Below are positions 1-12,000 of a stretch of 64,000 nt of DNA, piece after piece (the stretch's first letter is position 1; every line of letters begins with the position of its first letter). Source of the DNA: Paragonimus skrjabini miyazakii. Its lineage: Eukaryota > Platyhelminthes > Trematoda > Plagiorchiida > Troglotrematidae. The DNA is taken from positions 126,631-190,630 of the forward strand of contig JTDE01000248.1 of assembly GCA_014338405.1 (NCBI GenBank), in the 5' to 3' direction. Made by a program: the position numbers and the translations under genes. Under the pieces are notes generated by a model. It made no database searches. It saw only the letters and a list, made by a program, of their open reading frames with translations, and had not been told where the DNA came from.

Positions 1-91
1 GCATTCCGTTTATACGCGACCTTTTAAAATGACGTCTGAGGGCAGCAGACATGTAATTCATGTTGAATGAACTCGTATAACTCATATATTC
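1..91. repeat. 65-bp conserved block, copy 1 (91 bp shared with copy 2)
   Basis: Begins GCATTCCGTTTATACGCGAC and contains a TTTTAAAA run and a TGACGTC (CRE-like) motif. The first 65 bases occur identically at 3529 and 14629; the match with copy 2 continues to base 91 and then decays. The window starts exactly inside this repeat, so a further unit lies to the left. Confidence 0.9.
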
Positions 92-3000
92 AGTATAACA
101 TGACCTGCCGATTGCAGTTACCGCTTTCCCATGAATATTTCAGTCAGCCCCCGTCAAAAAGTTCCACTATACCCGAGTTTCATTTTGGTTGGTGCTCAAC
201 AGTAATTAATAGCTTTCCGACAGTCATGATTAGAACTGCGGCCACGTTTTCACGAGCGAAATATGTCTTTCCTTTCTTTGTTGCTGTCTTGTGCATTTTA
301 TTCGCAGATTTTGATTTTGGCTTATCATATTATTCACTCAATTTTTTTGACTTCCATTCCGTTTCTGGTAAATCTTTTCTTGGATATATTTTGTTGTTCT
401 TTCTTTTGAGTTTCACTTTTCTTATTCAATATAACGGTGTATATCTGCGTATTCCTCCTCAGTCCTCTTTTTAATTCCATTTATACTATTATCTATGCCA
501 ACGTCACATTCTGAAATGTTTCTACAAATTACGTGTGTTTTTATATCCCTGGTTGAATGGATATCAAAACTCGTAATTCCTTGCTTCACTTTGTCTAATT
601 CGCACGATGATTCAAACATTTGCGAATTAACATTGAAATTGATTTCCTTGCCATGTATGCATGATAATTCACTCGCACTTTGAGTTATATTACGTCGATC
701 TTAGAACACCAACGCAAACCGATGAATATTCACGAATAATCTCAAATATAATAGTTTCACACTCTACTTCGGACAACATTAGTTGTGCCCATGCGCTCAC
801 AGTCAGCTGATATTGGGTCTCGTTCATTTGTATAACGAATTCATATGTTCTTCGAAATCAGTGGTAGTTTTTTCAATCTGATTATATTCACCATCCTATA
901 TCCTCCTTTCAGTAGTGTATACTTTCCGTGATGATATGCCGTTCAATTGGAAAATCCTCTTCGTGTATAAAAGCTTATTTGCACTTAAGTTCATATGCAT
1001 GATATTATAAACATCGCGATCAGTTCATTCTGTTTTCTTTACTTACCAGCAGGCATCATGTTTGCTGATAGAATAAATCAGTAGAAACGTGGACTGTTTC
1101 AGTATAATTGCTAAAACTCATCTACAAGCAATCGCTCATCTCAAGCAGTGCTGTCGTGGGTTTGGCTATGTATGTGGCGCCATCATCATAACACAATTAC
1201 GATCGCCGTGGTTGTGTTTAACATTTACGTTTCACTAACAGAAAGACATGTATTTCACTTTTGTGTTTGACAAAGAAATGCAATGCCAACGTACTTTAGT
1301 ACGATATAAAAAGTGCTTCAATATAGGCTGAAGTGTGTCGAATGTTTTACTGAATAAATAATTGATAGTTTAATACGATAGATGTTTTGCGTTTGCTGTT
1401 GTACTTTGTCAAACCCGAGTAGGTAGCTCGTAATTTGTTTTGACTCACCAAATTCATGTACATTTTTGTTAACTAAATGAAGATAGTATATGAATCAGTA
1501 TTTACCCCTCGGTTTTTTGACAAAATTCTTCCAAAACCTGATACCTAATTAGGGTACATGAAATTGTTCATCTTTTCGGATTGTATTCTGATTCTCATGC
1601 ATCTGTTTCTCGTTTAACTAAAATGGTTTCGGTTTCTATTCCATATGTTTGCGTTTTAAGGTAAAAATTTTAGACGGTAACAATCTCGGTTGTTTTCTGT
1701 GTTGGCGCATGCTGCAAGGTAGTATATAAGTGTGTTCGGTGATCTAAAGTCATAATCAGGTTCACTGCATTTTCTGGCCATAACGAACCTTTTACCAAAG
1801 ATGTTTTAGACAAAACAATCCCCACTTTTGTGAAGTTTCCAACTGTTGCATGACTAAATTTTGTGTATACAAAAATGAATCAAAATATTTCTTCACAAAT
1901 GGATGACGACACAATTGCCGAATCTGCCGGTTAGGTACTACACTCGCAAAAATTCCACGTCTCATTTGAAGTCTGCCAGTTTTTGCAAAATGAAAAACCA
2001 GTTTGCTGAGCAGTTACCATTGAACGCTGTGACTTTGGTCGGCCGTCAACAGGCATGTAGGATTGTCATCAGCATTGAGGTGAAGACATGAAATGCACGA
2101 GTTTGTCTGTGCGCATTACTGGCTTACTGTAAGCGACTTCGCCAGATCCATGATGTGTTATGAACACAAACAGAAGATGGTGTGAAGGAGCAGCTGAATA
2201 TGTGGACGTTTTAATTAGTTGTGTTACTGAAGTGTCATTTGCGAAGGGATTCAACTGCGTTGCCTCGCTATTGCGCTCTCAAATTCCTAGTTTTCGGTGC
2301 AGTGCCAGTCAAAATTGAGACAAATGTAGGTATTACGTTTCTTGTCTTGTATGCACAAGCATCTCTGTTACTCAAATTGTCCAACTATGTTTCTCGTACT
2401 AAATAACGCAAAATCAAAAACAAAGTGAGGATTTTACTCCAGTTTTCTCATACGTTTGATATCACTCGTAAGCTGGGTACGATGATTGCATCCAACTTGT
2501 TAAAGGGAAGCACTTCTTCACAGTGCTTTAAAGTACCAGCTAGACTCAATTTTTTGTAAGCAATGAAATGTTTTCTTGAAGTAAGGTGAACATCACTCAC
2601 AAATGCCATTCCAATCTACCCCTTTAGAAAAAAGGTCCAGATCTGAGTCTCACAGTTTTTGTGTTTGGCCCCCATGTATGTAACCTTGCTGGTGCACTAT
2701 AAGTGGACATTGTTTCATCTGTAACATAACTGCCAAACTTCATACCTACATTTATTTTCTGAGAACAATAAGTGATAACAGTAAAAGCTTACTACTGAAC
2801 ACTTCATCCTCCACTGTACTGATTACATGAATACAAATGTACACTACAAAACCATTGCTGACATAATCGTATTAACACTGAAACCACCAAATAGGCTTCG
2901 TTCATCTAACAGTTGTCATTTGTCTGATGAAATAATATTTACTCCTCAAGTTTCTACACATTTGTTTTGTTACCTCTACAGCATCATATTGTCAAATGAA

Positions 3001-6000
3001 CAACAGTGCGGAATATACTTATGAATACGACTATTCATGAAATAATCCACAGTCTATCGATAAACGCATCAGCTCAAATAACAGCATTAACCACGGAAGT
3101 AAAATTTAAGACAACTGGGAATTAACGATTGTTTCACTCTGGAAAATGTTGCCAAAAATATAGGTTTCACCATAATTCAATAAATCACCAATGTACAAGC
3201 ATCAAACACTTACACATGAGACATAAATAAACGCACAAACCCTAAAATTAGTAAGACATACGTCTGTCTTCCAATTACACCCTCCACTTAATGAGTTCAG
3301 AGATTCCTGCAGCCACAAAACGTTTGTTATCATCAGGTATTTTTACTCAACGCAGTGGGCGTTCATAAACCAAATAACATGGATCGGGGTTAATGCGGTT
3401 GACAGAGTTAACAATCGGCTACTTGATTTTGGGGTAGACTACAGAGGCGGGGTTCACAAATTTACCATGTTTTCATGAGGAACACTTCAGGTTCAGCCAA
3501 TCCTCGTGGAAACAAACATATTCGCTACGCATTCCGTTTATACGCGACCTTTTAAAATGACGTCTGAGGGCAGCAGACATGTAATTCATGTTGAATGAAC
3601 TCGTATAACTCATATATTCGGTATAACCTGACCTTCCTTTGCAAAATTTCATCATCGCATTTCCTTGAATTTTAAACCCGAACAATGAAACATGTTTCTA
3701 GTGCATTACTGAAAGTTGTGTGGAAAAACTACGCAACATTTTTAGCCCGCCTGTTATATGACCACATCAACTTCGTGTTCCTTGCCGAGACAGAAAAGCG
3801 TCGAGCCTTTGTGGTCATTCTGGGGCTTTACGCATTGTCGACACTCAGTCTATTGTGGTTATTTTTTTTTAAATTGAGCTTCATCTACTGATATCTCCTG
3901 GTCTTGGTGAAATAATAACCCCCAGATATCATCGTGTGTGGTTTCAGGAATATTAATATGCCCGGCGCCAAATTTGGTCCATGTTGTTAACACGGAGACG
4001 AATTCAGAAACCGAGTAACAAGAATGCTTCCCGAATAACGTGATATTCTGATTTACAAACCTCTATGAAAAGCAAACCACAAATTCGTCATAGAAACAAT
4101 GTCGTGTCCGTGGATTTCGTCTGATGGAATCACGATACGACAAGTTACGCACCTAAGCTTATGTGCTATCAACGTTTAACTAAAATGTAAAGTGTCAGTT
4201 TTGTGACAACGTTATGCATATGCTCATCAGCAAAAAAACTGATTGCTAATCTTTCAAATCAAAACCATCAGAGTAGTTGATGGAACGGTCGAACGTTAAT
4301 CACCCCGCATGCCCACATAAGTAAGCTGTTGAATCCTTGCAAACAAGGTCAATCGTAATTAAACTTTATTTTCACTGTACTATACTGAACAGAATGATAA
4401 GAAAACTAACGAAAACGGAAAACGCGCGTCAGCCTTTTAAATTATACGGACTTGTAATATGATTACTGGCGTCGATAGGATTTTCAGATTGTTCTGGTTT
4501 TGAATAGGCTATTCTAGAGACAGTTGTGGGTAACCATAATATATCGATCACTAAGTAATACGATCAACTTGTGAGGAAGGCTGTTGAAAATTATTTGAGC
4601 CAGTCACCAAAAAGCGGAGCCTTTGGAATATGTGCGACACGGCCGAATGAACCACCAAGTGTGTAGTAATGATGCCAACACATTATTACAGTGATCTGAT
4701 CTTAATAAAAACACATCCCCTAAGTTGCATCGTGTGTGATTTCAGGAATATTAATATGCCTGGCGTCCATTTTGGTTTAGATTATTAACATGAAGACGAA
4801 TTCAGGAACCGACTAACAAGGATGCTTCCCGAATAATGTGATATTTTGATTAACCAACCTTTAGGGAAGTCATACCACAAGTTCGTTATAGAAACAATGT
4901 GTCGCTTGTGTATTTCGTCCGACGATACGACACTTTACGCACATAAGTTGACCTACTGTCAATGCGTAACCGAAATTGGAAGCGTCAGTTCTGTGACGAA
5001 ATGATCTACCTGCTCATCAGCAACTAACTGATTGCTAGTCCTTCAAATCAAAACTATCGGACTGGTCGTTAAAACGGTGGCCCACGAGGTAAGCAGTGTA
5101 CACATTTGGAATAAAAGTCAATCAAAACTATACCTTATTTTTACTGAATTATACCAAACACAATGGTAGAAAATCTAACAGAAACCAAATGCCCGGCTTA
5201 ATATTTTGGAGCGTATGGACTTTAAGGATGATGACTGGCGCAGATAGGATTGCTGAATTGTTCTGGTTTTGAATAAACTATTTTAGAGGCAGTTGTGGGT
5301 AACCATAATATATCAGTCACTCATTAATACGATCAACCTGTGAGCAAGGCTTTTAAAACTTGTTTGAGCCGATCACCGAAAAGCGGAGCCTTTGGAATAT
5401 GTGCTACACGGCTGAATGAACCACAACATTTGCAGTAATGACGCCAACCCATTATTACAGTGTCTTTCCAAATTACGCATATGCATCATTTGAAATTTGT
5501 ATATTCTTTCTTCAAAAAGATGGGATGCAACGGAGACATTTGTCGAGTAACGAAAGACAATGAGAATTTACAGTGAGCTGAGGAATTCTGTTATGGAATA
5601 GATGGAGTACTTAAAACTTGACCGGAAGATATGCCATATAAGATGGTCTGTTCATTTACGCCAACAGCATTTCATGACAAGCAAACCGTGTCACAATAAT
5701 GAGCATCATCATATGTGATAGCTTTCAAACGAGTCTCTCTAGAACACGTTCTGATTTAATACAATCAGGTTGTTATTTTATAAATCTTTCCTGTCTGCCG
5801 TTTTTGCAACTGCAACACAATTGATGCTGTTGCTTTGAGAACAGCTGGTCGACTGTTCAAGTTACCCGGAATACGCGGATTATCGAGAGTAAAGAAGTAT
5901 GAAACTAGTAAATGATCTGAACAAGGATAACTTAAAAACTTACCTTGGTGCAGTTCTTCTACATTTGGTGCGTGTACAAATAAGGAAGTTGTGAATTCTT

Positions 6001-9000
6001 CATAAAATTGGAGACTATAATGAAGACTGTTATATTTACATGTGAAATAACTGCAAATGTGCGATTTCTGGCTGTCTCAACAAAGACAAGTATAGTACAG
6101 TTTGGTGGCTCTGAGCAAATTCATCTTGTAGCTAAGTGAATTACCCGGACTTCACGGATTTTATAGAACGCTGACGAAGTCTGCCTGGTTAGCATCTTGT
6201 ATTGGAGAGTGGTGGTTCATGCACGTTTCGCAAATAATCACTGGAATACCCTAATTTCAGTTGATACCCTGAAACCAGTTACATTCTGGTTCACATTCAT
6301 CTGTTACAATTTACCATAGAACAAAACGGGATCACAATACTACACTTATCAGGTCGAACAGAGTAGCTGAATATCATGGAAATCGTTGGATGAATAACAA
6401 ATATATACAGGTTACAAATAAAATAATGAAGTCAAACAAATTTTACACCAACTTGATCTTGTTATCCGTTGAAAGTTTATTTGACAAGCATAATTAGAAA
6501 GAAGCACTGAATTGTTCAATTGCAATCAATTCAAGTATTTTGTGAACTTTAGATACTGAACAATTTCCAAGTCACTTTGAACGACGACACCGTGGATACA
6601 AATTCATCTATGGTGACTCCAATTCACCGTACGGTATTGGAATATGTCTAGGGAATGTTTAGAAATTAAGTACTTGTTACGTGCTTGCTATTTGATAAAA
6701 CACTCAGGCCTCCAGTTTCCATATTCAGTAACTGTTGATAGTCACCAACTCTCCACTTTTACACAGTTCGATGTCTTTATCCGTCAGCGTATAACTACAA
6801 AGCAGTTGTGTTTAACGGGTGCTATGTGAAGATTATGAGGAAGTAGCATCCAGACCAATTAAAAAATATACAACCCACAATATTTCTCACTGACTAAGTG
6901 CGAGTTACTTGTAAGCAAGTGAACTACGCATTGCGTCTTCGACCAGTGAAATCTGAGTTCTTTTCACAGGAGTCTGTGTTATAAAACGACATACAATATG
7001 TGCAGTCCACTTTCTTCATTCATATGAAAGTCTATTCTTAAACCACCGATAGGACCGATGATATTGTTTATGCCCGAACTATGTATTATTCATACTGTGA
7101 GCGGTGCCAATATCATAACCAACCCCCTGTTAAATCACACTGACGAAGTTCCATCGACGAAACTGACATTGCATCAGCCATAACTTCCGGTACACGTAGA
7201 TAAACTTCATTCAGTGTGTGAGATGTGTAGGTACTTTGAGGATAAGGCGTGAAAACATCAAGCACGTTTTTTTCCAAGTTATGTCCAACCGTCTGCTGAA
7301 GTCAACTGATGCAAACTCTTATATTCAGTCTGATCCATCTTTTTGTCAATGAGAGCATATAGTGTAAAACACTTACTTGCACTAGTCATTTCATCCACTA
7401 ATTGTTGGTGAACGTTTGTGGGTTGAACATAAAATCAACAATTTATTGGAATGTCAGTTATAAAATCCACAGTGAAGAACATGAGAAAATCGTCCAAAAA
7501 TTACAAGCGTTGCAATCTAATTTCGACGAAACCGACGATTTGAAAGAAAGTGATAAAACAGTTCGAGGCTATTATTACATAAATAATATATGCTCATAGT
7601 TCAGCGAAATCTTGACAAATTGATTCTCCCTGTTAATATAACTGACCCTAAGCTAATTGCCATCAAACCGTGATATGAACAAAAGTTCATGTGTTGATCG
7701 CTTTGGCAGTAGCCTTCTGTGTAGGTAAACTATTGGATAGTAAAAACGTATCTGGTTACATCATAATCAGATATTTAATTGTTCGTGGTAAGCGTAATGC
7801 TTTATCAGTCAACATCACCTGTGGCGTGCTGGTATCTACCGAAGCAGACATGTCTTCCATATATACGAAACGTTAGAATGTGCAAAATTATCTAAATTGT
7901 TAGAAGATGGTTGTACTCAGACGGTAGATTAGGGCTTATTGATAGCTCACGATATTCAACCAACTTCTACTTCGTTTGAGCTAATCAAGTAGAGGTCGGA
8001 AGGTTTATCAGAACGGTCATAAGTGGTCGGCATTATCTTCGTCGATGAGTACACATAAAGTGGACCGATGTGTACGGCACAGCTGTTTCCTGAGCACATT
8101 TTGAAAAGTTTGGGATGTCCAGTAATAGGTCGACCAACAGCGAGGTTCAATCTCAGATGTTCAGGTCAGGTGCTCCGAGCGCCAGCTTGGCGCTTACAGG
8201 ACTGGGCTTTATTTACGGAGACCAACAAGAGATAGTTGGAACCAAGGTGTGAGCCACTAGTAAATAGTCATTAAGTATGCGAGCACTCTGTGGTTTGCAT
8301 ATACCAGAATAACAAATATGCTTCTCAACAATCATCAGTTTATTTCCTTCATTATATATGGCAGCATGCAGCAATATCTCTCTTACTGAGTGAAATTGTT
8401 TTCATGTTTTCGGTTTATTCATCTTTACAAGCGCGATGAACGGTCACTCGAACAACTGTACCGTCTGATCAGACTTAGGGACGTTTATGTAAATGTGCAC
8501 GAGATTGACTGTGTTTTAGTTCACACCGGCACATAAAAGGTATTTTGAAATTTAAAACTATTGTGAAGTATACTTTATTATAATACAAAATATAAAACAT
8601 GCATGATGCATTTTATACAAATACGAACCAAATATGTTTCACGTCCACATTGAACGTGTCGACTATCTCTTATTCCTCATATAGACTTGAATTAAACTGC
8701 AGCAACAACAAATCGTTTGTAGGATACTCAAACCAAATAAGTTGATTTATTCGAATAAGCCGCTGTCTTCACTGACTAATCGGTCTAGTTGGAACAAACA
8801 ATTAAACAAAACAACCAACAAGAAAGGTGAAAGCCATGAGACTGATAACTGCATCATCTTCCTACCACTTCTTGTTCAATAAACAACATAAAATCGCAAA
8901 ACTCCAGGTTGTTATGTGTCACCCGGAACAGTTGCGCAACTTTCACTGAGAAGAGGAGTAATATTTCTAAACCCATTACAAAAGAACTGATGATGTTTAG

Positions 9001-12000
9001 TCGAAAGATAGTGAGACATGAAGTCATACACACAGTCAACAAACCAAACACTATTTTGATAAAACTATGTTTGTAAGGCGGCTTAGAACGAACTACTTTG
9101 AGATTCGCACTCGTGAAATCAAACATCGGTTACCATACAAGTATATAATTCAACGTTTGCGCTGGACGAATCAGTGGAATCAGGTCACGATTAATGAAGA
9201 AGCAGCAAGCAAGCCTTTTACATACAAGATAAGATCGATACAAGAGTTACACTCATAAAGAACATAGTTGATATTGGCCAGTAGCAGAAATTCTAAACCG
9301 GAACTAAGCAGATCGGAAGGACCTCGCTGGAAACATCTTAGGGTAAGCAAAAGGTGAGTAATGATACCAGTTAGCGGCATTAGTAAACGGTTTGCCTCAA
9401 CCATAATCGTATGCCAAATAAGGATACATATGAATGTGCAGCATTTCGAATTCCACACTTTGGTTGTTTACTATACAGTTTTGTATACTGCGCACAGAAC
9501 GATGACCAATTCACTAGCAACGCTGTTTGTCGTATCACATAATTAGGCTTGACAAAGCACTTTCTTCAGGTGAATGGTATTCACTGAGGTAGTAGAGAGT
9601 GTGTTGATCAAGCGGTTAAAAGCATTCCAATTCAAAAAAATAATTCAATCTGAAAATTTATCGTTGAGGTGGTCACATGCTTCAGGTAATGCAATTTCAC
9701 CAGTACAAACGTTGTGTAGTCAACGTTTGCGTAATGAGATCACCGCTACACGGGTAGCTCACATATATAACAATGCCAATCATGCAATTGACTTGGCGAG
9801 AACATTATTTCGAAGTTCACAAATTTCAGAAGTAAGTTTGTGGAAACCGATAAATACACCGTAAAATCTTCTGAATTATTCATCATTCAGCGCTTTTAAA
9901 GCTAAAGTGAAGTAAAAATCGTTTATTAATATCGGCTCAACTAGTCTATTGTCGTTCAACATGTTAAAACTAGTTTGTTTTCATATTTCCTACAGTGTGA
10001 TTAATCGTATTTTCTACAGTCCCCTTATGTCCAATTTGTTCGCTGGCAGTATATGGATTAAGCGTAGTTCCGATTCAGCCCAGTTTACAGATATCGTGAC
10101 ATTCGCCCCCTAAACTTCCAGGGAAACATGTAATGCGTGAGCGAATTCACAAAGTGAATCTCGAATACATTGATTCAACGAAGTTACTAAATATTTTATC
10201 AACTTTGGTCAAAACGTGCACCCGATTGATAAACTCATTAGGGGCGGGAGAATATATTCGAACTAATTGAAATTATATTATACGCAAGCAGTTGAAGAGA
10301 ATATGTGATAAAGACTGGCAAAATGGGAGACAAAACAGAGCGTAAACTATAAGTGTAATGGACCACACCCACAAATGAAAAATCAAAAAAACTTCGCACA
10401 AACGCAATTAAAAAATTGAATAACATGACACAAACCACAAGACAATCACTGATAATCGGACATCACTAAAATAAATCAACTTTGATTAAAAGATTTCCCA
10501 TAAAGAGGGCATCATTAGATTGAGAGAAGGGGCACAGTTCCGGCACGTAAATAACGGTCGATAAAAACGCTTTTAAAAGAAATGAAGCAAATGGCAGAAT
10601 ATATTTGAGCCGATTATGAATGAATTAGGATTTAAGGAAATGAAAATAAGAGATGAAGTATCAGTCTGTGTAGTTATATAGAATGAGAATCAACATCTAA
10701 AAATGAGGATCTCATTAGTCATTCCAAATTCTCCAACATACTCATCTGTACTAGATATCAAACTACCGAGTGCATTGGACAGCTCCTCTGACAACTGCTC
10801 CTCTGCCATTTTCTTCTAATGTTGAGTAGTTTCCTTTTGTTTGCTCACTACGTGCAACATCATCGAACTCACACATACTTAGTTTGTGTGAATTCCGTTC
10901 TACATCTCGGATCCCCAGGTTTACTCGGGTGCCATAATGCTAGTTCAGGCTTCCCTATAATTAGGAGAAGTCGGCTAAGCAGATCAATATATATATATAT
11001 ATATGTATTTTGCAAAGTTTAAACCAAATGGACAACGTTCTTTTATTTGGTCGACGCACAACAAGGTTTTGCAATCTTCGATCAGCTCTCTAGTCACAAC
11101 CACCTTGCAGATTGAAATATATTGTTTCACGGACTTGAGGATTCATGCTGATTCATATTAGTTAGACCGGGTCACGATGAAGAGAGTAAAAGCGTGATCT
11201 TATGATTTGTAGTCTCTCTTCACCGACCACCCATTCTAGAGGCTATTGGTTTTGTGTCATCCGATTAGTATTTAATAATATCCTCCCACGGAAGCCAACT
11301 TATTGAGAATCATCTCATTCCTAATGCTCCACGCTACTCCCAGTTCCAACTTCTCAAACCCGTCATCATTAATCAAGGACCAGGGGCATAATGAACAATT
11401 TGAGCTGGATTTCATTGACGCTCATTCAATGCCAGTGTAGCAGACAGAGTTGAAGCTGATGAAAGTGTACCACTTCCGAAAAGTTTTATCACACGAGTGA
11501 TGGAAAGCCAGCTTGACCTGGACAGTGGGTGCATTTTAATCACATGAACAGTAAGTGTATGCTGAATCCACACATCCGATTGCGTTGATAACGAGCTAGA
11601 CATGCTAAGGGATGAACAGGAAGTAGACGGATATTTGGAAACTTCCACCGAACATTATAAAGAACCGAGCTTCGAAAAAGTTAAGAATGATGGAGTAGCT
11701 GGAAAATTATTTTGTACAATATACTGCATTTCAAATGTGATTTTACGAGGATGCCATCAATTATGCGCACTGTTCCTCCGTTGAAGCAGATTTAAAATGT
11801 TGAGAACTGCGAGTCCTGGAGGTTACAAGCAGGTGACTACTTTCTTCAATGACAAGGAGTCAACCTGTTGGAACCAAAGCTTACAGGATATGGTTGTTTT
11901 CAAGCAACGACGAAAATTTTCAACAAAAACGGATAAACACATATTTGACCGCAAGAATGAATATGCAGATAGCTTTCGGAATGAATCATACAGGTCGACG

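Larger units (their letters stand above)
1172..8000. repeat. duplicated segment, unit A
   Basis: Diverged (about 75-85% by eye), same-orientation copy of 12444-16450. Alignable blocks: 1172-3910 with 12444-14990, 4692-4860 with 14991-15155, and 6655-8000 with 15170-16450. Offset about 11.1-11.3 kb at the left end. A contains DNA missing from B (about 4860-6655), including a second 0.77-kb unit. Confidence 0.85.
8000..11790. other. region between units A and B, no supported gene
   Basis: Contains short chance-length ORFs and an (AT)n run. Two overlapping-style hydrophobic minus ORFs (9458-9180, 9126-8854) lack convincing splice sites. One plus ORF (9574-9831) ends at a good donor GAA|GTAAGT but follows an in-frame stop. 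I looked here for a signal-peptide exon of unit A and did not find one. Confidence 0.5.

Noticed and set aside
8854..9458. Two hydrophobic minus ORFs (90 and 92 codons) as a membrane protein
   Set aside because: Chance-length in this base composition, no usable splice sites between them, and plus ORFs of equal length in the same place.
9574..9831. Plus ORF ending in a perfect donor GAA|GTAAGT
   Set aside because: There is an in-frame TGA directly before its ATG, just inside the good acceptor at 9569, and no recognisable protein; it could only be a first coding exon with no support.
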